DNA from: JADHTT01 sp964633845
GTDB taxonomy: Bacteria > Campylobacterota > Campylobacteria > Campylobacterales > Arcobacteraceae
Direction: 5' to 3'
Length of the DNA: 38,160 nt
Assembly: GCA_964633845.1 (NCBI GenBank)
Contig: CAZWLA010000010.1
Location: 1-38,160, forward strand
Both the position numbers and the translations under genes were made by a program. Under the pieces are notes generated by a model. The model was not told the DNA's origin, did no database searches, and saw nothing but the letters and a program-made list of their open reading frames with translations. Numbering within the stretch: position 1 is the stretch's first letter; every line of letters begins with the position of its first letter. Shown here piece by piece: positions 13,200-22,292 of this stretch.

Positions 13200-15893
13200 A
13201 TGAATAACAACAAAAAAACAATTACAATTATAGATACTTTTGGATTTTTATTTAGAAGTTATTATGCACTTCCACCTTTAAGAGCTAGAAATGGATTTCC
13301 AACTGGATTACTTACAGGATTTATGAATTTTATCGCAAATCTTGGTAAAGATTTTCAGACAGATTATATTATATTTGCACTAGATAGCCCTGGGGATACT
13401 TTTAGAAAAGATATATACAATGAATATAAATCACACAGACCAGATGTGCCCGATGATCTAAAAAAGCAATTACCAATTGCTATACAATGGATAGAACAAA
13501 TGGGCTTCGCCACAGCTAGTACTGCTGGCTATGAAGCTGATGATGTAATCGCATCACTTGTAGCAGATGCTAAACACCTTGATATGCATGTAAGGATTGT
13601 AAGTCATGATAAAGATTTATATCAATTAATAGATGATAAACATGATATTTTTATGTTTGATCCTATTAAAAAAAATGAAGTAAGATCAGCATATTGTTTT
13701 GATAAGTATGGAGTTAGACCAGATCAATTTACAGACTATCAATCACTTCTTGGTGATAGTGCAGATAATGTACCAGGGGTAAAAGGAGTTGGAGCTAAAA
13801 CTGCGCAAGCACTAATAGAACAGTTTGATTCACTTGATAAAATATATGACAATATTGAAAATATAGAGAAAAAAAGATGGAGAACACTACTTGAAGATAG
13901 TAAAGAGTTAGCTTTTATAAGTCGAGATTTAGTGACACTACATGATGATGCTTATGATCTTATCATAGATGATGAGATTAAACTTCCAGTAGAAAATCCA
14001 ATATTAAAAATAGAAGATATATTACTTGAGTTTAACATGGATAGAATAGTTCAAAGAGTTCACTCAAATGGTCTAAACTATAAGACTTCTATGCCACAAG
14101 TTAAAGAAAAACTAAACTTTGAATCTGTACTGCTTAATGATGAAAAAGAGATGATGAAAGTTATCAATAGTATACCAAAAGATTCTATTGTGGCATTTGA
14201 TACAGAGACAACCGATGTAGATGTGAAAAATGCAAACATAGTTGGCTTTTCGTTTTCTATAGATGATTCAAAAGGGTATTATGTACCTATTGATCACTAT
14301 TATTTAGGTGTACCAGATCAAATTTCAAAAGAGAAAGCAAAAGAGGCTATTTTAAAATTAAATAGTCATAAATTAGTACTTCAAAACTATAAATATGATT
14401 ATGAAATTATCAAAAGAAATTTTGGAATTAATCTTAAACTTTATGCTGATACTATGGTTTTGGCATGGCTTGTTGATAGTGGTTCAGCTGTAGGTCTTGA
14501 TAAGTTAAGTGTTAAATATTTTGATCATGAGATGATTGCATTTAAAGATGTAGTAAAAAAAGGTCAAGATTTTTCTTGTATAGATGTAGATAAAGCTTGT
14601 GAGTATGCTGCTGAAGATTCTTTAATCACTTATAAATTATATTTTAAATTGATTAAAAAACTAAAAGATGAGCAAAATGATGAGATTTTAGATGAAGCAT
14701 TTGATATTGAATTTCCATTTATTGATGTGATTTTAGAGATGCAAAGAAATGGTATTACTATTGATGTACCATTTTTTGAAAATTTAAAAATAAAAAATAA
14801 AGACAGATTAATTCAACTTGAAAGTTCAATATATGAAGTAAGTGGTAGTCAATTTAATATAAAATCACCAAAGCAATTAGGTGTTGTATTATTTGAAACA
14901 TTAGGATTACCGCCAAGTAAAAAGACAAAAAGTGGATATAGTACAAATGAAGCTGTATTAAGTGGTCTAAAAGGTGAGCATGAAGTGATAGATCTATTGC
15001 TAGAGTATAGACATCTAGCAAAATTACAATCAACTTATGTAGAACCACTTCTTGAGTATGCTTCAAAAGATGAAAATAATAAAGTTTTTACATCATTTTT
15101 ACAAACAGGAACAGCTACAGGAAGATTAAGTAGTAAAGATCCAAATCTTCAAAATATACCAGTACGAACAAGGCTTGGTCGAGAGATTAGAGATGGCTTT
15201 ATAGCTAGTGATAGAAAGGTTCTTGTTGGTATAGATTATTCCCAAATAGAGTTAAGACTACTTGCTCACTTTAGTAAAGATCCAGCACTAATGGATGCTT
15301 TTAACAGTGGAGCCGATATTCATAGGCAAACAGCTATACACATATTTGGAGAAGATGAAGCAGATGAGAAAAGATCAATAGCAAAATCTATTAACTTTGG
15401 ATTACTTTATGGAATGGGAGCACGAAAACTAGGTGAGACACTTGGAATACCTGCAAAAGAAGCTAAAGTATATATTGAGAGCTATTTTGAAGCCTTCCCT
15501 ACTATTAAAGAGTATCTTAAATCAATTGAAGAATTTTCAATGGAAAATGGTTTTGTAAAAACACTACTTAAAAGAAAAAGATTCTTTGATTTTGATAGTG
15601 CAAATGGTATGCAAAAAGCTAGCTTTTTAAGAGAAGCAGTAAATACAGTATTTCAAGGAAGTGCAGCAGATTTAATCAAACTATCTATGATAAAGATTTA
15701 TGAGAAGTATAAAAGTAATGCTGATATTAAAATATTACTTCAGATACATGATGAATTAATATTTGAGATAGATGAGCAAAAAGTTAATACTATAAAAGAT
15801 GATCTTGTTGATATTATGGAAAATATATATAGTCTAGATGTACCATTAAAATGTAGTGCAGAGCTTGCTAAAAGCTGGGGTGGGCTTAAGTAG
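13200..15893 (+). CDS. polA: DNA polymerase I
   Basis: Fills gaps and removes RNA primers. I start it at ATG 13200 (MNNNKKTITIIDTFGFLFR); an upstream in-frame TTG gives an unlikely leader. The 897 residues hold three domains. The N-terminal 5'-3' exonuclease (to about 265) has GYEADDVIA and LLGDSADNVPGVKGVGAKTA. The 3'-5' proofreading domain keeps its motifs: FDTETTD, LQNYKYDYE, YAAEDSLITYKL. The polymerase domain has DYSQIELRLLAHF, RSIAKSINFGLLYGMG and QIHDELIFEI. No Shine-Dalgarno is visible, and a TATACT lies close to the ATG. The stop is 2 bp from the stop of the convergent HAD gene. Confidence 0.97.
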   Translation: MNNNKKTITIIDTFGFLFRSYYALPPLRARNGFPTGLLTGFMNFIANLGKDFQTDYIIFALDSPGDTFRKDIYNEYKSHRPDVPDDLKKQLPIAIQWIEQMGFATASTAGYEADDVIASLVADAKHLDMHVRIVSHDKDLYQLIDDKHDIFMFDPIKKNEVRSAYCFDKYGVRPDQFTDYQSLLGDSADNVPGVKGVGAKTAQALIEQFDSLDKIYDNIENIEKKRWRTLLEDSKELAFISRDLVTLHDDAYDLIIDDEIKLPVENPILKIEDILLEFNMDRIVQRVHSNGLNYKTSMPQVKEKLNFESVLLNDEKEMMKVINSIPKDSIVAFDTETTDVDVKNANIVGFSFSIDDSKGYYVPIDHYYLGVPDQISKEKAKEAILKLNSHKLVLQNYKYDYEIIKRNFGINLKLYADTMVLAWLVDSGSAVGLDKLSVKYFDHEMIAFKDVVKKGQDFSCIDVDKACEYAAEDSLITYKLYFKLIKKLKDEQNDEILDEAFDIEFPFIDVILEMQRNGITIDVPFFENLKIKNKDRLIQLESSIYEVSGSQFNIKSPKQLGVVLFETLGLPPSKKTKSGYSTNEAVLSGLKGEHEVIDLLLEYRHLAKLQSTYVEPLLEYASKDENNKVFTSFLQTGTATGRLSSKDPNLQNIPVRTRLGREIRDGFIASDRKVLVGIDYSQIELRLLAHFSKDPALMDAFNSGADIHRQTAIHIFGEDEADEKRSIAKSINFGLLYGMGARKLGETLGIPAKEAKVYIESYFEAFPTIKEYLKSIEEFSMENGFVKTLLKRKRFFDFDSANGMQKASFLREAVNTVFQGSAADLIKLSMIKIYEKYKSNADIKILLQIHDELIFEIDEQKVNTIKDDLVDIMENIYSLDVPLKCSAELAKSWGGLK

Positions 15894-15895
15894 CT

Positions 15896-16531
15896 TTAGT
15901 AGTTTTTTATTACACCTATAATATCTGAAAGTTTATCTACTTTTTTATATGCTGTAGAGAAGTCTTGTGTTTTAGTAAATTCATTGTGAACTATGATACA
16001 GTCTATATTTGCTTTATTTGCAGATATTAATCCTCTTTGAGAGTCTTCTATAATTATAGATTCATCTTTTGAGGACCCAAACATATCTATACCTTTTAAG
16101 TATGGATCTGGATATGGTTTAGCTCTTGGATATTCACCTTCACATAGTACAAAATTCATAAAATCTACAATACCACGATTTTGATGAATAATCTCAAAGT
16201 CAACTCTTCTTGATGTAGTGATTATAGACATTTGATAATCTTTTGAAAGTTCATTAAGTATATCATGTATATTTGATATAGCTATATTTTCTGTTTTTAG
16301 ATAATGTTGATAGTATTTGTTTCTTTTATCTCTAGCTATATTTATTTGTTCAATAGTAGCCCAAGGTGCAAGCACCCATACTCCACCACCTGCAGTCATA
16401 ATATCCATATATTGGTCAAACTGTAGATTGATGTCAAAAAACTCTTTTAAGGCTCTTTTGCTAGCTTCATAGTACCATATTTCAGTTTCTACTAAGACAC
16501 CATCATTATCAAAAAGTATATATTTTTTCAT
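15896..16531 (-). CDS. HAD-family phosphatase (beta-phosphoglucomutase-like)
   Basis: A 211-residue haloacid-dehalogenase hydrolase. Motif I is FDNDGVLVETE (nucleophile Asp8, acid/base Asp10), motif II ITTSRR, motif III Lys in RAKPYPDPY, motif IV IIEDSQRG. The cap inserted after motif I is of the helical type seen in phosphoglycolate phosphatase and beta-phosphoglucomutase relatives. Substrate cannot be inferred from the sequence. It lies 22 bp downstream of the M24 peptidase and is probably cotranscribed with it and aroQ. Confidence 0.88.
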   Translation of the reverse strand: MKKYILFDNDGVLVETEIWYYEASKRALKEFFDINLQFDQYMDIMTAGGGVWVLAPWATIEQINIARDKRNKYYQHYLKTENIAISNIHDILNELSKDYQMSIITTSRRVDFEIIHQNRGIVDFMNFVLCEGEYPRAKPYPDPYLKGIDMFGSSKDESIIIEDSQRGLISANKANIDCIIVHNEFTKTQDFSTAYKKVDKLSDIIGVIKNY

Positions 16532-16553
16532 AGTTATAATATTGTGTATATAG

Positions 16554-17543
16554 TTAAAGTACTACAGCTTTACCATCACACATAGCTACACAATCTTCAA
16601 TTCTAATACCAAACTGATCTGGTAGATAAATTCCTGGTTCTACTGAAAATACCATATTATCTTCTATAATTACATCGCTTCTACTTGATATATTTGGATA
16701 CTCATGAATATCTAATCCTACACCATGACCAGTACTATGTACAAAATATTTTCCATATCCACTTTTATTAATGACTTCTCTTGCTATTGAATCTATTTGT
16801 GAAGCTTTCATTCCCGAGCGTGCTTTTTTGATAGCTTTATCTTGAGCTTTTTGTACGATATCATATACTTTTTGTTGAAGTTTGTCTTTTTTATTTATAT
16901 ATGTTTCTGTCCTATCACTACAGTATCTTTTATACTTGATACCTGCATCTACTAATAGTAAGTCTTTGTTTTTAAGATTCCTATTTGTAGGTAGAGCATG
17001 AGGTTTTGCAGCATTTTCTTGTACGGCTACAATTGGATCAAAGCTAAGATCATATTTACCAATATGGCTCATGAATTCTTTATTTTTGAAGTTTAGATAC
17101 TCTTCAGTTCTTTTTTTATCCTCATTTTTAAGATACTTTCTAAACTCTTTAAATCCATCTCTACCTATACTCATAGCTTTAGATATTAGTTTTAATTCAT
17201 CATCTGTTTTGATAATTCTTTTTAGTTTGGAAAAGTTTGGTTTTTTGATAAATTTTATATCAAGTTTTGATGTAAGATTTAGATAAGTTGCTAGATTAAA
17301 ATCATATGGGTCAAAATGAATTTTATTAATCTTTGATTTTTTAAGAATTTTTCTTGCTTCTTTTATTAGATTATTTGTGATGATTACAGAAGATACTTTT
17401 GCATCCTGTTTAGCTTCTATTTCATATCTGCCGTCAGTGATAAAGAAAGAATCACTTCCTAATTGGATAAAAAGCTGATTATCACAAGAGTAGCCACACT
17501 CGTAATAAACAGCATTTTCATTTTGAAGTATAAAATTAGTCAT
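16554..17543 (-). CDS. M24 family aminopeptidase (Xaa-Pro type)
   Basis: Metal-dependent peptidase removing N-terminal residues, probably before proline. The 329 residues have a creatinase-like N-terminal domain (to about 110) and a pita-bread catalytic domain. All five metal ligands can be placed: Asp199 in LLVDAG, Asp210 in CSDRTETY, His273 in HSTGHGVGLDIHE, Glu302 in VEPGIYLP and Glu316 in GIRIEDC. It is 16 bp downstream of aroQ on the same strand. Length is slightly shorter than E. coli PepP/PepQ, but typical of Campylobacterota homologues. Confidence 0.93.
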   Translation of the reverse strand: MTNFILQNENAVYYECGYSCDNQLFIQLGSDSFFITDGRYEIEAKQDAKVSSVIITNNLIKEARKILKKSKINKIHFDPYDFNLATYLNLTSKLDIKFIKKPNFSKLKRIIKTDDELKLISKAMSIGRDGFKEFRKYLKNEDKKRTEEYLNFKNKEFMSHIGKYDLSFDPIVAVQENAAKPHALPTNRNLKNKDLLLVDAGIKYKRYCSDRTETYINKKDKLQQKVYDIVQKAQDKAIKKARSGMKASQIDSIAREVINKSGYGKYFVHSTGHGVGLDIHEYPNISSRSDVIIEDNMVFSVEPGIYLPDQFGIRIEDCVAMCDGKAVVL

Positions 17544-17559
17544 TTATACTTTTTGTATA

Positions 17560-18051
17560 TTAAGCTTGTTTTGCTTGTGCAGCCGCAGCTTGCTCTTGCA
17601 TTTGTTTTTGTGCTTGGATCTCATTTAATATTTGAGTCATACCAATTAGTGCCATATGGTATCCAAATGGTCCAAATCCAGCTATTACACCAGTACTTGA
17701 TTGTGCAGTTATAGATTTTTGTCTAAATTCTTCTCTTTTGTGAATATTTGAGATATGAACTTCAATTGTTGGTAGTGCTACGGCTGCTAGTGCATCTGTA
17801 ATAGCGATACTTGTGTGTGTATAAGCTGCTGGATTAATAATAATACCATCTGTTGTACCTAGACACTCTTGAATTTTATCTACAAGTTCACCTTCTAAGT
17901 TACTTTGAAAAAACTCTAACTCAATACCATTTTGTGATGCTGTGCCTTTCATTTGCTCATGTATTTGATCTAATGACATTGGTCCATATATATGTTGTTC
18001 TCTGTGACCTAACATATTTAGGTTTGGTCCTTGTATTACTGCGATTTTCAT
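17560..18051 (-). CDS. aroQ: 3-dehydroquinate dehydratase, type II
   Basis: Third step of the shikimate pathway, 3-dehydroquinate to 3-dehydroshikimate. I use ATG at 18051, which follows AAGGATGAGAGA and gives the standard MKIAVIQGPNLNMLG start; the longer reading frame from 18135 has no support. The 163 residues keep Arg17 (LGHRE), Tyr22 (HIYG), the loop INPAAYTHTS and VHISNIHKREEFR. The C terminus is a low-complexity Gln/Ala tail (about residues 145-163), longer than is usual for this dodecameric enzyme. The 5' end is divergent from the futalosine-type hydrolase with 65 bp between the starts. Confidence 0.95.
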   Translation of the reverse strand: MKIAVIQGPNLNMLGHREQHIYGPMSLDQIHEQMKGTASQNGIELEFFQSNLEGELVDKIQECLGTTDGIIINPAAYTHTSIAITDALAAVALPTIEVHISNIHKREEFRQKSITAQSSTGVIAGFGPFGYHMALIGMTQILNEIQAQKQMQEQAAAAQAKQA

Positions 18052-18116
18052 TCTCTCATCCTTGGTTAAATTATTTGCGATATAATAACAAAAATAATAT
18101 AAAGAGAGCCTATAAG

Positions 18117-19346
18117 TTGAAAATTTTAAAAGCAAAATGGATTTTGGTTTGTGATGATGATTTTTCCATCATAGAAGATGGGGCAATTGTATTTAATGAG
18201 AAGATTATTGATATAGGTAAGTTGTCTGATATTATCTCAAATTATCCAGATATTACCATAGATGATTGTGGTGAAAATTCATTGTTGATGCCAGGACTTA
18301 TTAATACACATGTACATCTAGAATTTTGTGCAAATAAGACAACACTTAAGTATGGAAACTTTATGCAGTGGCTTTATAGTGTGATTGAAAATCGTGAGGA
18401 CTTAATTGAGGGTGCGACTGAAGATTTGATTGATAAAGAATTAAATATTATGTTATCAAGTGGTACTACAACAATTGGTGCTATTAGTTCATACGGATTT
18501 GATCTACCTTCATGTGTCAAAAGTGATATAAATGTAGTATATTTTACAGAAGTTATTGGTAGTAAGATGGATATGATAGATACACTTTTTGCAGATTTTA
18601 AAGCCAAGCTAGATAATGCTAAACAGCATAAATCAGATAGTTTTATACCAGCAGTTGCAGTGCATAGCCCATATTCTGTACACCCATTTTTAGTACGAGA
18701 AGTTTTAAAAATAGCAAGCGAAAATAAAATGCCAGTATCTGCACACTTTCAAGAAAGTAAAGGTGAAAATGATTGGTTAAATTATAGTAAAGGTGAATTT
18801 ACAGACTTTTTTAATAACTTTTTACAACAAAAAGTATCTACAGGTAAGCCATTTGAGTTTTTAAATCTATTTAAAGATATAAAATATCTAAGTTTCACTC
18901 ATTGTGTAGAAGCAAATAAATCTGAACTAAATCAAATAAAAAATCTAAATGGCTCTATCATACATTGTCCAAATTCAAATAGATTATTAAATAATAAAAA
19001 ATTGGATCTAAAGAATTTAGATGATATTACACTAGCACTTGGTACGGATGGACTTAGTTCGAACAATTCACTTAATATGTTTGCTGAGATACAAAATGCA
19101 ATGTTTTTACATACGGATTATCAACCAGAGGATATAGCTAAAAAACTAATTTTAGCTGCTACAAATGGTGGTGCAAAAGCATTAGGATTAAAAAAAGGGC
19201 AACTTTTGAAAAATAAAGATGCTGATATTATATCTATAATATTACCAGATAGATGTACAAAAGAAAATATTGCTACTGCTATTGCATTACATGTAAAAAG
19301 TGCAAATAAAATTTATATAAAAGGGAAACAAATTGAACTTTCTTAG
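18117..19346 (+). CDS. Amidohydrolase of the aminodeoxyfutalosine deaminase family
   Basis: A 409-residue metal-dependent hydrolase of the SsnA/atrazine chlorohydrolase group. Campylobacterota use the futalosine route to menaquinone, and members of this subgroup there are assigned to deamination of 6-amino-6-deoxyfutalosine. Motifs are HVHLEF (metal HxH) near residue 60, HSPYSVHP, SFTHCVE and the metal-binding LGTDGLSSNN near 300. The start is TTG at 18117, read LKILKAKWIL, which matches the normal N terminus; an upstream extension would run over aroQ. It overlaps the start of sppA by 14 bp. Specificity is inferred from the family and taxon; another deaminase substrate is possible. UbiE/MenG, also in the window, acts at the end of menaquinone synthesis. 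Confidence 0.85.
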   Translation: MKILKAKWILVCDDDFSIIEDGAIVFNEKIIDIGKLSDIISNYPDITIDDCGENSLLMPGLINTHVHLEFCANKTTLKYGNFMQWLYSVIENREDLIEGATEDLIDKELNIMLSSGTTTIGAISSYGFDLPSCVKSDINVVYFTEVIGSKMDMIDTLFADFKAKLDNAKQHKSDSFIPAVAVHSPYSVHPFLVREVLKIASENKMPVSAHFQESKGENDWLNYSKGEFTDFFNNFLQQKVSTGKPFEFLNLFKDIKYLSFTHCVEANKSELNQIKNLNGSIIHCPNSNRLLNNKKLDLKNLDDITLALGTDGLSSNNSLNMFAEIQNAMFLHTDYQPEDIAKKLILAATNGGAKALGLKKGQLLKNKDADIISIILPDRCTKENIATAIALHVKSANKIYIKGKQIELS

Positions 19347-20202
19347 AATACTATTTTTACCAATAGTAGCACCAATCAAATTTATACAGGAGCATTTTAA
19401 AACTGTATTATTCTTGAGTATTATTTTTTATTTATTTTCAAGCAGTGAAACTACAAATATTCAAAAAGCAAATTTACATAAGATTGACTTAGTAGGTCCA
19501 ATTATGATAGTAGATGATGTACTTGAAAAAATTGAGAAAGCTAAAAATGACTCAAGTGTAAAAGGTGTACTTTTAAATGTAAATTCACCAGGTGGAGCAG
19601 TAGCACCATCTGTAGAAATAGCATATGCAATTAAAGAATTAAAAGAGATAAAACCAGTTGTTGTTTATGCAAGTGGAGTTATTGCAAGTGGAAGTTATTA
19701 TTCTGCTATTTGGGCAAATAAAATTATAGCAAATCCAGGATCTATGGTAGGTTCTATTGGTGTAATTATGCAAGGTGCAAATGTAGAAGAGTTGATGAAA
19801 AAAATTGGAATTAAAACTCAAACTGTTAAAGTAGGAGAATATAAAGAATCTGGTACACCTACAAGATCGTGGACTAAAGAAGAAAAAGAGGAACTAGAAA
19901 AAGTGATAAATGATACATATGATATGTTTATTACAGATGTGTCTAGTGCTAGAGGATTAAAAAAAGAGGATCATAAACTTTATGCCAATGCTCATATATT
20001 TACAGCTAGACAAGCTAAAGAAGTAGGTCTTGTAGATGAAGTAGCTACAATTTCAAAAGCAAAAAGTGATCTTATGAACTTATCAGGTGTTTCAAAACCT
20101 ATTTGGAATAAAGAGGATAAATTTGATAAGTTTATGGATAAGTTAGTAAGTCAAACTATTTCTAAAATAGATATGCATTTTAGTGGGCTAAAAGCTTACT
20201 AA
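19333..20202 (+). CDS. sppA: Signal peptide peptidase SppA (S49 family)
   Basis: Inner-membrane serine peptidase that degrades cleaved signal peptides. The 289 residues have one N-terminal membrane segment (about 23-37) and a single S49 domain, so it is the short type with Ser119 (VIASGSYYSA) and Lys182 (SWTKEEK) as the catalytic dyad; NSPGGAV near 84 and PGSMVGSIGVI near 135 are further family blocks. The start is TTG with AAGGGAAAC upstream, inside the end of the previous gene. Its last 4 bp overlap the xseA stop on the other strand. Confidence 0.94.
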   Translation: MNFLRILFLPIVAPIKFIQEHFKTVLFLSIIFYLFSSSETTNIQKANLHKIDLVGPIMIVDDVLEKIEKAKNDSSVKGVLLNVNSPGGAVAPSVEIAYAIKELKEIKPVVVYASGVIASGSYYSAIWANKIIANPGSMVGSIGVIMQGANVEELMKKIGIKTQTVKVGEYKESGTPTRSWTKEEKEELEKVINDTYDMFITDVSSARGLKKEDHKLYANAHIFTARQAKEVGLVDEVATISKAKSDLMNLSGVSKPIWNKEDKFDKFMDKLVSQTISKIDMHFSGLKAY

Positions 20203-21398
20203 ATCTTTTGTTTTGATACTACACTTGCTTCTACATCAAAAGAAGATGTTTGAAGATGTATGGTATCACCTTCTTTTATATCTTCAAGTGAAGACAATTT
20301 TCCATCTTTTGATAGCTGCACCATATTTTCAAAGTTTTTATTTTTGGGATTATTTGCTTTGAAACTTTGTCTTAGAAGGTCTATATTGGCTTGTTTTTGT
20401 TTTAAAATTAAAAATAGAGTTTGCTTATAATTTTGCTTTATATCATCTATTTGTTTTTGGATGAATATAAATTTATTTTTTAAACTATGCTGACGAAATG
20501 ATTGCTTTAGATTTGAAAGGTGTTGCTCTTTGTTGAATAATATTGTTTTAAATTTATGATTTAAACTATTTTGTAATTCATTTATATATAATCTTTGTTC
20601 ATTTATATCTGGTAAGCTAATTTCAATTGCATTTGATGGGGTAGAAGCTCTTTTATCTGATACAAAATCAGATATCACAAAATCACTCTCATGACCAACT
20701 GCAGATATGATTGGTGTCATAGCTTCATAGATGGCATTTGCAACAATCTCTTCATTAAATGCCCATAGATCCTCTATGCTTCCACCACCACGACCAATAA
20801 TAACAATAGGCTTTTTATTGTTTTGTGCTAGATTATCTGCAATCTTGATATTTCTTACTATATCCTCTTTTGAACCTTCTCCTTGTACTAGTGTTGGAAG
20901 AAGCATTATTTTAGTAAGTGGCCATCTATTTGAAGCAATTTTTTTCATATCTTCAATAGCAGCTCCAGTGTTTGAAGTGATGATATATATTATATCTGGA
21001 AAACTTGGAATCTCTTTTTTATTTGATAAATCAAAGTATCCTTTTGATTCAAGCTTTTTCTTTAGTTGTTCATATGCTAAAGCTAAAGAACCAACACCAC
21101 TTGGTTCAATCTTTTGTGCTAATAGCTGATAGTTACCTCTTGGTGTATAAACTGTAAGATTTCCGCTAATAACAATTTTCATACCAACTTCAAGTCTAAA
21201 CTTTAAATATGAGGCATTTCCTCTAAACATCACACAGCTTATTGTTGATTTTGAATCTTTTATTGAAAAATAAATATGACCAGAGTTGTGGTATGTAAGA
21301 TTTGATATCTCACCCTCTACATATATTGAACTAAATGTAGTTTCTAATAGACCTTTGATCTGATTGTTTAGATCAGATACAGTTATTGGTGTATTCAA
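20199..21398 (-). CDS. xseA: Exodeoxyribonuclease VII large subunit
   Basis: Catalytic subunit of ExoVII, which digests single-stranded DNA from both ends with XseB. The 399 residues begin with an OB-fold (ISNLTYHNSGHIYFSIKD near 31) and continue into the nuclease domain with GRGGGSIEDLWAFNEE near 203 and VGHESDFVISDFVSDKRAS near 235. A long coiled-coil rich in Gln and Lys follows (about 270-360). The start is TTG after AAAGGAT. xseB is not in the window. It overlaps the sppA stop by 4 bp in convergent orientation. Confidence 0.95.
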   Translation of the reverse strand: MNTPITVSDLNNQIKGLLETTFSSIYVEGEISNLTYHNSGHIYFSIKDSKSTISCVMFRGNASYLKFRLEVGMKIVISGNLTVYTPRGNYQLLAQKIEPSGVGSLALAYEQLKKKLESKGYFDLSNKKEIPSFPDIIYIITSNTGAAIEDMKKIASNRWPLTKIMLLPTLVQGEGSKEDIVRNIKIADNLAQNNKKPIVIIGRGGGSIEDLWAFNEEIVANAIYEAMTPIISAVGHESDFVISDFVSDKRASTPSNAIEISLPDINEQRLYINELQNSLNHKFKTILFNKEQHLSNLKQSFRQHSLKNKFIFIQKQIDDIKQNYKQTLFLILKQKQANIDLLRQSFKANNPKNKNFENMVQLSKDGKLSSLEDIKEGDTIHLQTSSFDVEASVVSKQKI

Positions 21399-21471
21399 GT
21401 CATAATCCTTTATTTAATAAATATATCGAAAATCTAAAATAGCAAGTGAATTTTGAAAAGATTCAAGAAAG

Positions 21472-21528
21472 AAAATAAATTTTTACTAGGAGTTTGCAAA
21501 TTGCAAATGACTAATGAAAATTTATTTT
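21472..21528. repeat. 57-nt nested dyad between ubiE and xseA
   Basis: Outer arms AAAATAAATTTT (21472-21483) and AAAATTTATTTT (21517-21528) are perfect complements, and an inner palindrome TTTGCAA-A-TTGCAAA (21493-21507) shares exactly the same centre at base 21500. The nine bases between are about 5 paired plus 2 wobble. It lies after the ubiE stop, in the gap before xseA. It could fold as one long hairpin in RNA from either strand, or act as a terminator/processing signal or a small repeat element. Confidence 0.7.
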
Positions 21529-21562
21529 ATGACGCAGAAGATTACAAAATGAATAAGCTATT

Positions 21563-22282
21563 TTAGATTTTTCTAGCAATAAATGTAGTAGACATATCCA
21601 TAGAGTACCCTTTAACAAAAATAGGTTCTAATCCTACAGCTTTTAATTCTTCCACCATTTGATCACTTGTAATAAAATCTTCAATAGATTCTGGTAAATA
21701 TGTATAAGCATCTTTACTTCCAGATACTAAACCACCAATAGTTGGCATCATATTATTCATATAAAATTTAGTGATTTTAGAAGTGAAGTTATCTTTGTCA
21801 TTTTTAGTGAATTCTAAAATTATTGCTAGTCCACCTGGTTTTAAAACTCTTGCAAATTCTTTTAGTCCTTCTTCTCTTTGAACTACATTTCTAATACCAT
21901 AAGAGATAGATATAAAATCAACACTTTCATCTTCCAAGGGTAGATTTTCTGCACCAGCTTCTATGAAAGTTCTATTTGGTATTTTTGTTTTACCAACTTC
22001 CATCATACCAACACTTGGGTCAATACCAATAATATCATCAACCTCAATACCATTCTTTTTTGCTGTATTCTCCCAGTCAATCATCAAGTCACCAGTACCA
22101 CAAGCAACATCTACAATTTTATCTAGTTTTTCTTTTCCGTATAGTTTAAAGCTAAGATTACAAGCAGCTCTTCGCCAAGTCTTATCAATTCCAATACTAA
22201 GAACTCTATTTGCAATATCATATGTCTTTGCTATTTCATTAAACATTTTAATAATATCTTGTTGTTTATTTTCATTTTCCAT
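21563..22282 (-). CDS. ubiE: Demethylmenaquinone / 2-methoxy-6-polyprenyl-1,4-benzoquinol methyltransferase
   Basis: SAM-dependent C-methylation of the quinone ring, the final step of menaquinone synthesis (and of ubiquinone where present). The 239 residues show MFNEIAKTYDIANRVLSIGI at the N terminus, SAM motif DVACGTGDL near 77, IGIDPSVGM near 98, and the UbiE block SYGIRNVVQREEGL near 147. It follows the YmdB-type gene with 10 bp between them and ends before the long dyad. In this taxon the likely product is menaquinone, in line with the futalosine-type hydrolase nearby. Confidence 0.94.
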   Translation of the reverse strand: MENENKQQDIIKMFNEIAKTYDIANRVLSIGIDKTWRRAACNLSFKLYGKEKLDKIVDVACGTGDLMIDWENTAKKNGIEVDDIIGIDPSVGMMEVGKTKIPNRTFIEAGAENLPLEDESVDFISISYGIRNVVQREEGLKEFARVLKPGGLAIILEFTKNDKDNFTSKITKFYMNNMMPTIGGLVSGSKDAYTYLPESIEDFITSDQMVEELKAVGLEPIFVKGYSMDMSTTFIARKI

Positions 22283-22292
22283 TATAACCCTT

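Noticed and set aside
17853..18116. N-terminal extension of the futalosine-type hydrolase
   Set aside because: It runs through aroQ on the other strand; the family N terminus begins at TTG 18117.
18052..18135. 28-residue extension of AroQ
   Set aside because: It lacks family similarity, and AAGGATGAGAGA precedes the internal ATG at 18051.
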